Shown: positions 16,742-25,374, counted from the stretch's first letter. The stretch: 64,000 nt of DNA from Nocardia vinacea NBRC 16497 (GCF_000308835.1 NZ_BAGN01000122.1:62001-126000), one strand, 5' to 3'. Notes: generated from the letters alone by a model not told the origin. A program made the numbers and translations.

Positions 16742-17980
16742 ATGCAGTCCTGGTCCGATACCGCCCTACCGACTATTCCCGGAGCAGGGCCACCGTTGCG
16801 GTTGTACGACACCGCCGACCGGCAGGTTCGCCCGGTGACCCCGGGCCGTACGGCCACCATGTACGTCTGCGGGATCACCCCCTATGACGCCACCCATCTC
16901 GGGCATGCCGCCACCTACCTGACCTTCGACCTGGTCAACCGGCTGTGGCGCGATGCGGGCCACGAGGTGCACTATGTGCAGAACGTCACCGACGTCGACG
17001 ACCCGCTGTTCGAGCGCGCCGCCCGCGACGGTGTGGACTGGCGCGATCTGGGCACCCGCGAGATCAATCTGTTCCGCGAGGACATGTCCGCCCTGCGCAT
17101 CGTGCCGCCGCGCGACTACATCGGCGCCGTGGAGTCCGTCGACGAGGTCATCGAATTCGTGCAGAAGCTGCTGGCCTCGGGCGCGGCATACACGGTCGAG
17201 GATGCCGAATATCCGGACATCTACTTCCGCGCCGATGCCACCGAGCAGTTCGGCTACGAATCCGGCTACGACCGCGCAACCATGGAACGGCTGTTCGCCG
17301 AGCGCGGCGGCGATCCGGATCGCCCCGGTAAGCGCGACACCATCGACGCGCTGCTGTGGCGCGCCGCGCGTCCCGACGAGCCGTCGTGGCCGGCGCCGTT
17401 CGGTGCCGGGCGACCCGGTTGGCATATCGAGTGTGCGGCGATCGCGCTCAACCGTGTCGGCCCCGAATTCGATATCCAGGGCGGCGGCAGCGACCTGATC
17501 TACCCGCATCACGAATACTCCGCCGCACACGCCGAGGCATTGATCGCGGGCCGCCGCTTCGCCCGCCATTACGTGCACGCCGGTCTCATCGGCCTCGACG
17601 GCGAGAAGATGTCCAAATCGCGCGGCAATCTGGTGCTCGTCTCCAAACTGCGCGCCGCGGGCGTCGACCCCGCCGCGATCCGCCTGGGCCTGCTCGCCGG
17701 TCACTACCGCCGAGACCGCATGTGGACCGACACCGTCCTCGCCGACGCCACCACCCGCCTGGACCTGTGGCGCCGAGCCACCGCACTCACCTCCGGCCCC
17801 GCCGCCGAAGACACCGTCGCCCGCCTGCGCCAACACCTCGCCGACGACCTCGACACCCCGAAAGCCCTTGCCGCCGTGGACAACTGGGCCAACCAAGCCC
17901 TGAACTACGGAGGCCAGGACCCGACGGCCCCGGCATTGATCGCGACCGCCGTAGACGGCCTGCTCGGCGTGCAGCTGTAG
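16742..17980 (+). CDS. mshC: Cysteine--1D-myo-inosityl-2-amino-2-deoxy-alpha-D-glucopyranoside ligase
   Basis: 412 residues from the ATG at 16742 (MQSW). ATP-dependent ligation of cysteine to GlcN-inositol, the third step of mycothiol synthesis. It is a cysteinyl-tRNA synthetase relative: [16 protein letters not shown] holds the zinc Cys43 and the HLGH version of [15 protein letters not shown] and [17 protein letters not shown] complete the zinc site, and [10 protein letters not shown] is the KMSKS loop. The lack of a long anticodon-binding end (412 residues) and the N-terminal MQSW separate it from CysS. Presence of this gene marks the organism as a mycothiol-producing actinomycete. Confidence 0.95.
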   Translation: MQSWSDTALPTIPGAGPPLRLYDTADRQVRPVTPGRTATMYVCGITPYDATHLGHAATYLTFDLVNRLWRDAGHEVHYVQNVTDVDDPLFERAARDGVDWRDLGTREINLFREDMSALRIVPPRDYIGAVESVDEVIEFVQKLLASGAAYTVEDAEYPDIYFRADATEQFGYESGYDRATMERLFAERGGDPDRPGKRDTIDALLWRAARPDEPSWPAPFGAGRPGWHIECAAIALNRVGPEFDIQGGGSDLIYPHHEYSAAHAEALIAGRRFARHYVHAGLIGLDGEKMSKSRGNLVLVSKLRAAGVDPAAIRLGLLAGHYRRDRMWTDTVLADATTRLDLWRRATALTSGPAAEDTVARLRQHLADDLDTPKALAAVDNWANQALNYGGQDPTAPALIATAVDGLLGVQL

Positions 17981-18198
17981 CCCCGCGGCAATCTGCTGTC
18001 GTCTCGTGACCGCGTATTCGTGATCGGGCGTGTGGCGGCGAAGTGCTTGCGTGATGGGCAGTATCGGCTCGACGACAGCGCCGAGAGCACGTCGGGATCG
18101 GGGTGTGTGTTGTTCGGGGAGTTGATCCGTGGTGTTGTACATGGATGTGCGGCATTCATCCTCGGGGCTTGGTGGGGCGGTGGTCTGCGCTCGGTGAT

Positions 18199-19236
18199 GT
18201 GATCGGCGCCGGGGCCGCGGGTCGGTTGCAGGCCTCGGCGGCACCTGCGGATCCGCGGACCGTGGCGGCGCGGGCGCGGTTCTTCGGGGCCGACGTCGTG
18301 GATCCGGATACGGGTGCGGTACGTGCGGATCGGGTGGTGTTGTCCTGGGTGGGGTGCACGACCTACGCGTTCGCTATGGCCGGGTCGGTGTTTCTGCTGG
18401 ATGCGTGGGTGCCGCGACTGACGAGCACGGGTTATGTGCCCACGACGGCACAGGATCTGGCGGATCTGGCGCCGGAAGCGATATTCATCGGGCACGGGCA
18501 TTTCGATCACGCCGCCGATGCGGGTCGGATCGCCGAAGCGTCCGGGGCGGTCGTCTATGGAACCGCCGATCACGGCGTGAATATCCGTGCGCAGGTGGCG
18601 GATCCGACATTCCGGACGGTCGCGCTCGGGGACGGGGCTTCGCTGCCGGGCGAGCGGCACGAGTTCACCGTGGGACCGGTCGAGGTCACCGCGGTCCGTC
18701 ACGTGCACTCCGCGCCCACCGCTCGCGAACGTCCCGGTGGGTCCGCGCCGTTCTTCCCGCTACCGGATCTGCGCGCTCTGGTGCGGCATCCACCCACGCT
18801 GGCCGGTGTCCTGCAGAGTGTGCCGCGTCTCAAAGATCCGGAGGGCGGCACGCTGCTCTACCAGTTCCGCGTCCCCGGGTTCTCGCTGGTCTGGCACGAT
18901 TCGGCGGGTCCGCTCACCGAGCGGGCCCCACAGGTGTTCGATGTCTTCGCCGACCTGCCACCCACCGACCTCCAGATCGGCGCGGTTCAGGGCTTCAACC
19001 AGATCACCAATGGTCTACGCGACCCCCGCCGCTACATCGAGGCCATCCGCCCCGAACTCTTCGTCCCCACCCACCACGACAACTGGCTCCCGGGCCTCAC
19101 CGCCTCCGCCGCCACCTACGACATCCCACTGCGCGGCGAACTGGCCCGCATCCCCACCGGCCACCGCCCGGACCTGCGCCCCCTCCACGACCCGGTCGAC
19201 TACATCAGCCCCCAGCGCCTGACGTTCCCGCTGTAA
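18199..19236 (+). CDS. MBL-fold metallo-hydrolase
   Basis: About 345 residues from a GTG at 18199; start uncertain because no good Shine-Dalgarno exists. The metal motif is IFIGHGHFDHAADAG (H-x-H-x-D-H), followed by VTAVRHVHSAP and VWHDSAGP for the other ligands and PTHHDNWLPG near the end. The first 20 residues (ALGDVIGAGAAGRLQASAAP from slightly upstream) look like the hydrophobic core and cleavage site of a Tat or Sec signal whose Arg-rich start has been lost or frameshifted, so the protein was probably exported in relatives. Substrate unknown. Converges on the TetR gene at 19263. Confidence 0.8.
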   Translation: MIGAGAAGRLQASAAPADPRTVAARARFFGADVVDPDTGAVRADRVVLSWVGCTTYAFAMAGSVFLLDAWVPRLTSTGYVPTTAQDLADLAPEAIFIGHGHFDHAADAGRIAEASGAVVYGTADHGVNIRAQVADPTFRTVALGDGASLPGERHEFTVGPVEVTAVRHVHSAPTARERPGGSAPFFPLPDLRALVRHPPTLAGVLQSVPRLKDPEGGTLLYQFRVPGFSLVWHDSAGPLTERAPQVFDVFADLPPTDLQIGAVQGFNQITNGLRDPRRYIEAIRPELFVPTHHDNWLPGLTASAATYDIPLRGELARIPTGHRPDLRPLHDPVDYISPQRLTFPL

Positions 19237-19262
19237 CCGCAACTCCCACACGGCAACACCGT

Positions 19263-19925
19263 TCAGGGAGCTGGTCTGGGTGGGAGGCGGGCGGCCATGG
19301 TGGCCAGGTTGTCGGCGAAGGTGAGGACGAATTCGACGCAGAGGTCGATGAGTTCGTCGCGGGTGATGTCGATGCTGCCGTCGAGCCAGGCGAGGACCAG
19401 TTCGGCGGCGCCGCCGGTGATCATCAGCGAGACCGCGCGCACGAGGGTGTCGCTGCCCGGTGGCGGGTCGAGCAGGGCGCGTTCCTGATCGGCGACGACG
19501 TCGGCGATGGTGCGCATGGCGGCGGCGCGGCGGCGCATCAGGGTTTCGCTGCCGTGGGCCTCGGCGAAGGCGATGCGGGCGCGGCGCGGGTCGTCGATAA
19601 CCGAGGTCACGATGGCGGTGACGGCCGCACGCATTTTGGCCGGAATGCCTTCGGGTGCCGCGGCGAGGGCCTCGAGCGAGCTGTGGATTGCGGTATCGAT
19701 GATCTCGTCGTGCACGGCGGCGGCCAGGGCGTCGAGGTCCGGGAAGCTCTCGTAGAAGAAGCGCGGGCCGACTTTGGCCTGTTCGCAGACTCCACGCACC
19801 GTGGTCGTCGCCCAGCCCTGGGTGCCGATGATCTCCAGGGCCGCATCCATCAGGCGACGGCGGCGTTCCTCGCGCCGCTGCTCGGCGGAGGCGCCGCGGT
19901 AGATCCCGGTCGCTGCCCGTGTCAC
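19263..19925 (-). CDS. TetR family regulator, divergent from P450
   Basis: 220 residues from the GTG at 19925 (further upstream the frame enters the intergenic promoter region). N-terminal HTH: RRRRLMDAALEIIGTQGWAT, VRGVCEQAKVGPRFFYESFP. The all-helical C-terminal domain has a Met/Arg-rich helix and likely binds a hydrophobic ligand. Divergent from the P450-ferredoxin pair with about 105 bases between, so it most likely represses that operon and itself. Confidence 0.88.
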   Translation of the reverse strand: MTRAATGIYRGASAEQRREERRRRLMDAALEIIGTQGWATTTVRGVCEQAKVGPRFFYESFPDLDALAAAVHDEIIDTAIHSSLEALAAAPEGIPAKMRAAVTAIVTSVIDDPRRARIAFAEAHGSETLMRRRAAAMRTIADVVADQERALLDPPPGSDTLVRAVSLMITGGAAELVLAWLDGSIDITRDELIDLCVEFVLTFADNLATMAARLPPRPAP

Positions 19926-19949
19926 AGGCTCAGTATGCCGCAGGCAAAT

Positions 19950-20002
19950 CAGGAAACAACCGTTTACGGAAACCATCGATTCCTGTATGGTGTGGATCAC
20001 AC
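19950..20002. promoter_or_regulatory. Divergent TetR/P450 promoter region with small palindromes
   Basis: Two weak dyads: CAGGAA (19950-19955) with TTCCTG (19980-19985), and GTGTG-GAT-CACAC (19990-20002). The second lies 29 bases before the P450 ATG. Either could hold the TetR; neither is as clean as the operators elsewhere in this window. Confidence 0.35.
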
Positions 20003-20030
20003 GATTTTCGCAAGGATGCGAGAGGACACC

Positions 20031-21464
20031 ATGATGTCGACGATGGGCCGACGGGCAAAGTACGCCGCATCCGCGCTGGCCGAGCGTTATCCGTCCCGGA
20101 CCCGAGCCCTCGCCGAACCACCCGCCGGTAGCGAATTGCGGCCGATACTAGGCGATTACGGCTTACCGGTGATCGGGCACGCCCTCCCAGCCATGACGGA
20201 CAACCTCGATTTCGCGCGGCGGCGCTTCGAGAAATACGGTTCCGTGCAGTGGTCCGGACTGCTCGGGCGGCAGGTCGTGATGGTGGTGAGCCCGGAGGCG
20301 ATCGAGGAGGTGCTCGCGGACCGGGACAAGGTGTATTCCGCCAAGGGCGGCTACGACTTCTTCATCGGACCGTTCTTCCGTGGCGGCATCCTGCTGCGCG
20401 ATTTCGACGAGCACCGCTACCACCGGCGCATTCTGCAGCAGGCCTTCACCCGGCCGCGACTGGTCGGCTATCTCGACATCACCACACCGGCGATCGCCCG
20501 CGGCATGGATGACTGGTTGCCCGCCAACGACTTCCAGCTGTTCCCGGCAACAAAACATCTGCTGCTGCGCATGGCATCGGAGGTGTTCATGGGTGCACGC
20601 CTCGGTCCCGAGGCGGCGCGGCTCGAACGCGCGTTCATCGATGCGGTGCGCGGCGGGCAGGCGCTGGTGCGCACCAATCTGCCCGGCGGTGTGTGGGCGA
20701 AGGGTTTGCGCGGGCGCAAGGTACTCGAGGACTACTGCCGCCGGGAAATGCCCGCCCGACGCGCGGGCACCGGTGACGACCTCTTCAGCGTGCTGTGCCA
20801 CACCGCCAGCGATGAGGGCCATACCTTCACCGATCAGGACATCGTCGACCATCTGATCTTCGTGCTGATGGCCGCGCACGACACCAGTACCATCGCGCTG
20901 GCGATGATGGGCTATCAACTCGGTCTGCATCCGGAGTGGCAGGACCGGCTGCGCGCCGAATCGCAAGCGCTGGGTAAGGATTCGCTCGATTACGATGATC
21001 TCGACCGGCTGCCCGCCCTGGATCTGGTGTTCAAGGAGATCCTGCGGATGTACTCCCCGGTCGGTCAGCAGATCCGGGAGACGGTGCGCGACACCGCGAT
21101 TCAGGGCCACTTCCTACCCGCGCGCACCCTTGTCGTCATCGGCTCGCATTCGGCGATGCGTATCGATCGCTGGTGGCACGACCCTGATGTCTTCGATCCG
21201 GAGCGTTTCACCGCCGAACGCCAAGAGGACAAGTCCCACCGCTACGTCTGGGCGCCCTTCGGCGGTGGCGCGCACAAGTGCATCGGTCTGTACTTCGGCG
21301 GCATGACCGTCAAGGCGATCATGCATCGCATGCTGTTGCACTACCGGTGGTCGGTGCCCGCCGGATATGTGCCGCCGATGGGCTGGGCGACCGGCCCCAT
21401 CCCACTCGACGGGCTCCCGATCCAGCTGCAAGCCGCACGCGTGGAAACCCGGCGGCCCGCATGA
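20031..21464 (+). CDS. Cytochrome P450
   Basis: 477 residues, start at ATG 20031 with AGAGGA 5 bases upstream. Heme monooxygenase: I-helix oxygen groove MAAHDTSTIAL, K-helix E-x-x-R in FKEILRMYSP, and the heme loop FGGGAHKCIGLYFGGM with the axial Cys. The N-terminus is soluble with no membrane anchor (RYPSRTRALAEPPAGSELRP). Sequence style (VVIGSHSAMRIDRWWHDPDVFDPERF) recalls the CYP51/CYP136-like actinobacterial P450s, so a sterol, retinoid-like or other lipophilic substrate is plausible. Overlaps its ferredoxin by four bases. Confidence 0.95.
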   Translation: MMSTMGRRAKYAASALAERYPSRTRALAEPPAGSELRPILGDYGLPVIGHALPAMTDNLDFARRRFEKYGSVQWSGLLGRQVVMVVSPEAIEEVLADRDKVYSAKGGYDFFIGPFFRGGILLRDFDEHRYHRRILQQAFTRPRLVGYLDITTPAIARGMDDWLPANDFQLFPATKHLLLRMASEVFMGARLGPEAARLERAFIDAVRGGQALVRTNLPGGVWAKGLRGRKVLEDYCRREMPARRAGTGDDLFSVLCHTASDEGHTFTDQDIVDHLIFVLMAAHDTSTIALAMMGYQLGLHPEWQDRLRAESQALGKDSLDYDDLDRLPALDLVFKEILRMYSPVGQQIRETVRDTAIQGHFLPARTLVVIGSHSAMRIDRWWHDPDVFDPERFTAERQEDKSHRYVWAPFGGGAHKCIGLYFGGMTVKAIMHRMLLHYRWSVPAGYVPPMGWATGPIPLDGLPIQLQAARVETRRPA

Positions 21465-21649
21465 GAATCACCGCCGACCGAACCCGCTGCCAGGGTCACG
21501 GCATGTGCGAAGCCCTACTCCCGCACATCTTCCAGGTCGACAACTCCGGCAAAGTCCGCATCCTCACCGACCCGATCCCCAGCCCCGAGCACCCCGACGC
21601 CCAACTCGCCATCGACACCTGCCCCGTCGAAGCCCTGCGCGCCGAGTGA
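21461..21649 (+). CDS. 3Fe-4S ferredoxin, P450 electron donor
   Basis: 62 residues. Cys10, Cys16 and Cys54 (RCQGHGMCEALLP and DTCPVEAL) with His13 at the place of the fourth cluster Cys, the pattern of actinobacterial CxxHxxC ferredoxins that serve P450s. ATG 21461 overlaps the P450 stop (ATGA), so both proteins are made together. No reductase gene is in the cluster; a general ferredoxin reductase would be needed. Confidence 0.93.
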   Translation: MRITADRTRCQGHGMCEALLPHIFQVDNSGKVRILTDPIPSPEHPDAQLAIDTCPVEALRAE

Positions 21650-21658
21650 GAATGTACT

Positions 21659-21691
21659 GGTGGCGGGGCGCTCTCGATATTTGCCGCCACC
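21659..21691. terminator. Stem-loop between convergent ferredoxin and fadD
   Basis: Arms GGTGGCGG (21659-21666) and CCGCCACC (21684-21691), 8 base pairs, 17-base loop, no T run. It sits 9 bases after the ferredoxin stop and 20 bases past the fadD stop from the other side, so it could serve both directions. Confidence 0.5.
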
Positions 21692-21711
21692 GTTATCCGG
21701 TGATCGCTGGG

Positions 21712-23526
21712 TCAGACCTCGGAGGGGATCGGGGTGGCTGGCTCGTGGGTGGAGGCCGATAGTGTCGGGGCGTAGAGCGTTTCGATTTCGGAGGCGTATT
21801 TGGCCGCGATGGGCTTGCGGCGCAGTTTCATGGTGAGGGTGATTTCGTCGCCACCGGGCTCCCAGAAGGTGGGCAGGATGGTGAACCGTTTGATCTGTTC
21901 CACTCTGGACAGTTTCGCGTTGCCTGCGGCGATGCCCTGGGCGATTTCGGCGATGACGCCCGGGTCGGCGGCCAAGGCGGGGGCGGAGGCGTCGGGCAGA
22001 CCGCGTTGAGTCGCATAGGGTGTCGCGGATTCGGCGTCGAGCACGATCACGGCGGTGTTGTAGGGGCGGGCGTCGCCGATGGTGACAATCGAGCCGACCA
22101 GCGGGGTCGCGGCCTTGATGGTGTTCTCGATATTGGCCGGGGACATATTCTTTCCGGCCGCGTTGATGATGAGTTCCTTTTTGCGGTCGACCACGCGTAG
22201 GTAGCCGTCGGCGTCGCGGGTCAGGATATCGCCTGTGTGCAGCCAGCCGTCGGCGTCGATCGCATCGGCGGTCTTGCCCGGCTCCTTGCGGTAGCGCTTC
22301 ATCACGAGCGGTCCGCGGACCAGGAATTCGCCGTCGTCGGCGATTTTGGCTTCCGAACCGGGCAGCATGCGTCCGACGGTGCCCAGGCGCGCCTCGGCGG
22401 GTGGGCTGGCGCTGGCCACACAGGTCAGTTCGGACATACCCCAGATCTCGGAGATGGGGACGCCGAGACCACAGAAGAAACCGAGGGTCTCCGGCGGGAC
22501 CGGCGCGGCGCCCGACATCGCCCACTTGACCTGGTCCAGGCCGAGTTCGGCGCGCAGCTTCGACAGCACCGAGTCGTCGGCCTCGGCCCATTCAGCGGCC
22601 AGCTCCGCATCGACGGTTCCGCCCTCCAGTAGCACTGCGGCCTTGCGTGCGGCCACACCGAGCGCCCATTGCAGTGCAGCCCTCGTGGTTTCGTCGGGCT
22701 CATTGGCGACCGAGAACTCGACCGCAGCCTTGAACTTCTCCCACACCCGTGGCACCGCACCCCAAATCGTCGGGCGCGCATCCAATAGCGCCGCGGGCAG
22801 CTGGTTGCGGTCCGGCACGACGGTGATCTGAATGCCGTAGTACTCCTGCAGGTACAGCGCGGTGAACCGGTCGGCCATATGCGCGGTCGGCAGGTAGGAG
22901 GTCTGCCGGTCGCCGAATTCCACGGGGAGTACAGCGTTGAACGCGTGCGCCTCGGCGGTCAGATTGGCATGGGTGATCTCGACGCCCTTCGGATTTCCGG
23001 TGGTACCGGAGGTGTAGACCAGCGTCGCGATATCGTCCGGCCGCACCGAACGCCATGTCGCCTCGAAGTCGAAATCGTTGCGGCCCTTGGCCTTCAGCTC
23101 CGCGAGACTGATCGTTCCCGCGTGCTCGGCATCCATGCACACGATGGTCTCGATCTGTGCCCCGCAGGTGCGGACCCGCTCGACGTACTGTTCCTCGCAG
23201 ATCACCACCCGATTGCCCGCGTTACCGAACACATATTTCAGCTGCTCCGGCGCGAGGGTGTTGTACACCGAGAACGAGGTCGCGCCGGTGTGCTGTGCGC
23301 CTACCTCGATCGGATAGAACTCGACCCGATTGGCCATCATCAGCGCGACCGTGTCCCCGCGCCCGATCCCGAGCGCATGCAATCCCGCCGCGATATGCCG
23401 GACCTGCTCGGCGTACTCCCGCCAGGTCAACGCGTGCCCGCCACCGATGGAGCGCACCGCGATCGCGTCGGGATCGATCGCCGCCACCCGCTGGAAGGCG
23501 GCACAGGAGGTATTCGGTTCGGTCAT
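21712..23526 (-). CDS. Long-chain fatty-acid--CoA ligase (FadD family)
   Basis: 604 residues from the ATG at 23526. Adenylate-forming enzyme that activates fatty acids. AMP-binding loop LVYTSGTTGNPKGVEITH, A5 region EIWGMSELTC, A7 GWLHTGDI, A8 GYLRVVDRKKELIINAAGKN, and the A10 Lys region near the end (LTMKLRRKPIAAKYASEIE). The long FadD11/FadD15-type architecture with the internal region between 280 and 340 fits mycobacterial AMP-dependent synthetases. Convergent with the P450 operon; may supply the acyl-CoA side of the same pathway, which is inference. Confidence 0.93.
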   Translation of the reverse strand: MTEPNTSCAAFQRVAAIDPDAIAVRSIGGGHALTWREYAEQVRHIAAGLHALGIGRGDTVALMMANRVEFYPIEVGAQHTGATSFSVYNTLAPEQLKYVFGNAGNRVVICEEQYVERVRTCGAQIETIVCMDAEHAGTISLAELKAKGRNDFDFEATWRSVRPDDIATLVYTSGTTGNPKGVEITHANLTAEAHAFNAVLPVEFGDRQTSYLPTAHMADRFTALYLQEYYGIQITVVPDRNQLPAALLDARPTIWGAVPRVWEKFKAAVEFSVANEPDETTRAALQWALGVAARKAAVLLEGGTVDAELAAEWAEADDSVLSKLRAELGLDQVKWAMSGAAPVPPETLGFFCGLGVPISEIWGMSELTCVASASPPAEARLGTVGRMLPGSEAKIADDGEFLVRGPLVMKRYRKEPGKTADAIDADGWLHTGDILTRDADGYLRVVDRKKELIINAAGKNMSPANIENTIKAATPLVGSIVTIGDARPYNTAVIVLDAESATPYATQRGLPDASAPALAADPGVIAEIAQGIAAGNAKLSRVEQIKRFTILPTFWEPGGDEITLTMKLRRKPIAAKYASEIETLYAPTLSASTHEPATPIPSEV

Positions 23527-23844
23527 CGCACACCACAATCACTACGGCCACATTTTCTTCCCGACCGTAAGTTGCGACCCAACCCTCGCGTGCCGTTTTC
23601 ACCCGATTTCGCCCGTGCCCCTCCGCTTTCCGCACTCGCGGTCACGGTGGGCGAAGGTTTGCGTCGCACCCGAGCCGCTTGGTCGGTGGCGCTCACCCAT
23701 GCTGTCTCTGGCTGCGGCGATCATGGCAGATCCCACCGATCTTGCTCCCGAGTTCTGCAGGCGGTCGCGGGATCCGAGCGCGCCGAGGGTGGACCCCGGG
23801 ACCGCCGCATCGCACCGGAGCCTTGCGCGGCGGCGCATCCGGGA
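23527..23844. other. Intergenic region upstream of fadD
   Basis: 318 bases. Holds the presumed fadD promoter and the 3' end region of the methyltransferase. Short frames here are arginine-rich and not credible. No clear palindrome or -10/-35 pair seen. Confidence 0.4.
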
Positions 23845-24999
23845 TCAGCCGGTGCCCTTGATGAATCTCGGGTGCCGGCACGGTATCCGGGTGGCCAAGC
23901 GCCACAGGGAGGTCACTTCCGCGGCTCGGGCTGCGTGCAACGGGTCTGTGGTGTCGCTGGGTCGGGAGTGGTGGGGGCGGGTGTCGATCCGGTCGATGAT
24001 GTGCAGGCCTGCCGCGTCGATGGCGGTGAGGAGTTCGGTGCGGGTGCGCAGGCCGAGGCGTTCGGCCAGATCGGATAGGACCAGCCAGCCCTCGCCGCCG
24101 GGTTCGAGGTGAGTGGGCAGGTCGGTCAGGAAGGCGTGCAGCATGGAGCTGTCCGGGTCGTAGACGCCTTGTTCGATGGTGGAAGTCGGACGGACCGGGA
24201 GCCACGGCGGGTTGCAGACGATCAGGTGTGCGAGCCCGTCGGGGTACAGACCGGGACCTTGGACATCGATGCGGGTCGTGAGCCCGAGGCGGTCGATATT
24301 GTCGCGGGCGCAGTCGAGTGCGCGCGGATTGATATCGGTGGCGACGATGTGGTCGACGCCGCGGCGAGCCAGCACCGCCGCGAGCACGCCGGTTCCGGTT
24401 CCGAGGTCGAATGCGGTGCGGTGCTGGACCGGAAGCGGCGCCTCGGCAACCAGATCGACGTATTCGCCGCGCACGGGAGAGAACACCCCGTAGTGCGGGT
24501 GGATGCGCGCGCCGAGGGCCGGAACCAGGACACCGTTTTCGCGCCACTCGTGTGCCCCGATCGCTCCGAGTAGTTCGGTCAAGGCGATCACCATCGGCTC
24601 ATGCGCGGATCCATATACCTCGGTGCACGCCTGTCGAACATCGGGGGCGCGGCGCAATGCCAGGGAGTGGTCCGGCTCCAATTGCACGATCAGCCTGCCC
24701 AACACCCGTGCCCGCTGCCCACGAGCCCGCCGATAGAGGTGGAAGGATTCGGCCGGTCCATCGCCCGCCGGTACGGGTTTGCGATCGATGCGGCGGCTCA
24801 GTGCTCGCAACAGCTGACGCGCGTTGTGGAAGTCGCCGCGCCACAGCAGCGCCGTCCCCTGGCAGGCCAGGCGGTAGGCGGTATCGGCACGCATGCGGTC
24901 ATCGGCGACGGTGACTTGCGCGGGCGCTGCCGCCGCGCTTTCGGAATGCCACTGTGCGCTGTGGTCGGTATCTGCTTCGGTCCAGTGAATGGTCGACAT
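23845..24999 (-). CDS. Class I SAM-dependent methyltransferase with NPPW motif
   Basis: 384 residues from the ATG at 24999. N-terminal helical part (about 30-190: YRLACQGTALLWRGDFHNAR) precedes the Rossmann domain: FDLGTGTGVLAAVLARRGVD (SAM motif I), HIVATDINPRALDCARDNI (acidic ribose-binding residue) and LIVCNPPWLPVRP. The (N/D)PPY/W motif marks methyltransferases that act on a planar nitrogen, such as Gln/Asn of proteins (HemK type) or adenine/guanine in nucleic acids. The target is unknown; rRNA or a translation factor would fit the leader-peptide control seen upstream. Its Shine-Dalgarno (GAGGAG, 25006-25011 on the plus-strand count) lies in an RNA stem, see the attenuator entry. Confidence 0.87.
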   Translation of the reverse strand: MSTIHWTEADTDHSAQWHSESAAAAPAQVTVADDRMRADTAYRLACQGTALLWRGDFHNARQLLRALSRRIDRKPVPAGDGPAESFHLYRRARGQRARVLGRLIVQLEPDHSLALRRAPDVRQACTEVYGSAHEPMVIALTELLGAIGAHEWRENGVLVPALGARIHPHYGVFSPVRGEYVDLVAEAPLPVQHRTAFDLGTGTGVLAAVLARRGVDHIVATDINPRALDCARDNIDRLGLTTRIDVQGPGLYPDGLAHLIVCNPPWLPVRPTSTIEQGVYDPDSSMLHAFLTDLPTHLEPGGEGWLVLSDLAERLGLRTRTELLTAIDAAGLHIIDRIDTRPHHSRPSDTTDPLHAARAAEVTSLWRLATRIPCRHPRFIKGTG

Positions 25000-25004
25000 G
25001 GGGT

Positions 25005-25055
25005 GCTCCTCGTGATCGGACGTGCGTTGGCACGGCGAGCACTTCGACGAGGAGC
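25005..25055 (-). promoter_or_regulatory. Candidate translational attenuator hiding the methyltransferase SD
   Basis: In the transcript, GCTCCTCGT (from 25055 to 25047) is followed by ACGAGGAGC (from 25013 to 25005), a perfect 9-bp helix that buries the GAGGAG Shine-Dalgarno 6 bases before the ATG at 24999. The loop contains its own hairpin CGTGC-CAAC-GCACG (25034 to 25021). Two alternative partners lie in the upstream leader ORF: CGCTTCGACG (25116-25107) can pair with CGTCGAAGTG (25049-25040), and CGGCGACTTCG (25134-25124) can pair with CGAAGT-gct-CGCCG (25046-25033). Both would weaken the helix that hides the SD. This layout is that of ribosome-controlled attenuation. Confidence 0.6.
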
Positions 25056-25094
25056 GGGAGAACGGCCTGATTCAGCCGAGGCTGTAAGGACGGA

Positions 25095-25154
25095 CTAGCG
25101 GTTCCGCGTCGAAGCGCGAGCACCGAAGTCGCCGAGGACCATACCGAGCGTCAT
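25095..25154 (-). CDS. 19-residue leader peptide upstream of methyltransferase
   Basis: ATG at 25154 reading MTLGMVLGDFGARASTRNR, then TAG. A fair Shine-Dalgarno, GGGAAGGGG, lies 6 to 7 bases upstream. The ORF ends 95 bases before the methyltransferase ATG, and its codons 7-11 and 13-16 contain the segments that can pair with the anti-SD region. Too short to recognise by homology, and no peptide function is claimed; its position and pairing argue for a regulatory role through ribosome occupancy or stalling. Confidence 0.55.
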   Translation of the reverse strand: MTLGMVLGDFGARASTRNR

Positions 25155-25297
25155 GAGCAGCCCCTTCCCTGAGTCGACACCTCAAGACTCGCACATGGGC
25201 AGCCGCCACCACGCGCCGGGTCCGAATGCGAGGTATCCCGCCGCAAGCCCCGATCGGTACCGGTGGTGGAAACCTCCATCACCGACCGACGAACAGG

Positions 25298-25374
25298 GTT
25301 GCTGTCGCATACCCAGTGACAACCTCGCACACTCATAGCTTGTGCGAGGCACTGAATGGTTGTGCGACAGCAAC
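25298..25374. repeat. 77-bp palindrome with two nested perfect stems
   Basis: Outer arms GTTGCTGTCGCA (25298-25309) and TGCGACAGCAAC (25363-25374); inner arms CCTCGCACA (25323-25331) and TGTGCGAGG (25341-25349); loop of 9. Both dyads share the same centre at 25336. The stretches between the stems are partly complementary with an indel. It follows the lipase stop (25392, minus strand) by 17 bases and precedes the methyltransferase leader, so it may be the lipase terminator; no T run. It could also be a REP- or MITE-like element. Confidence 0.7.

Noticed and set aside
18141-18197. 18-codon ORF just before the MBL hydrolase as a leader peptide.
   Set aside because: No Shine-Dalgarno, no RNA stem, and no clear similarity to known Cys-type leaders; kept only as a remark.
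18354-20030. Upstream in-frame extension of the P450 by more than 500 codons through the MBL and TetR genes.
   Set aside because: Runs over two clear genes in the wrong frame or strand; the P450 starts at 20031 with a Shine-Dalgarno.
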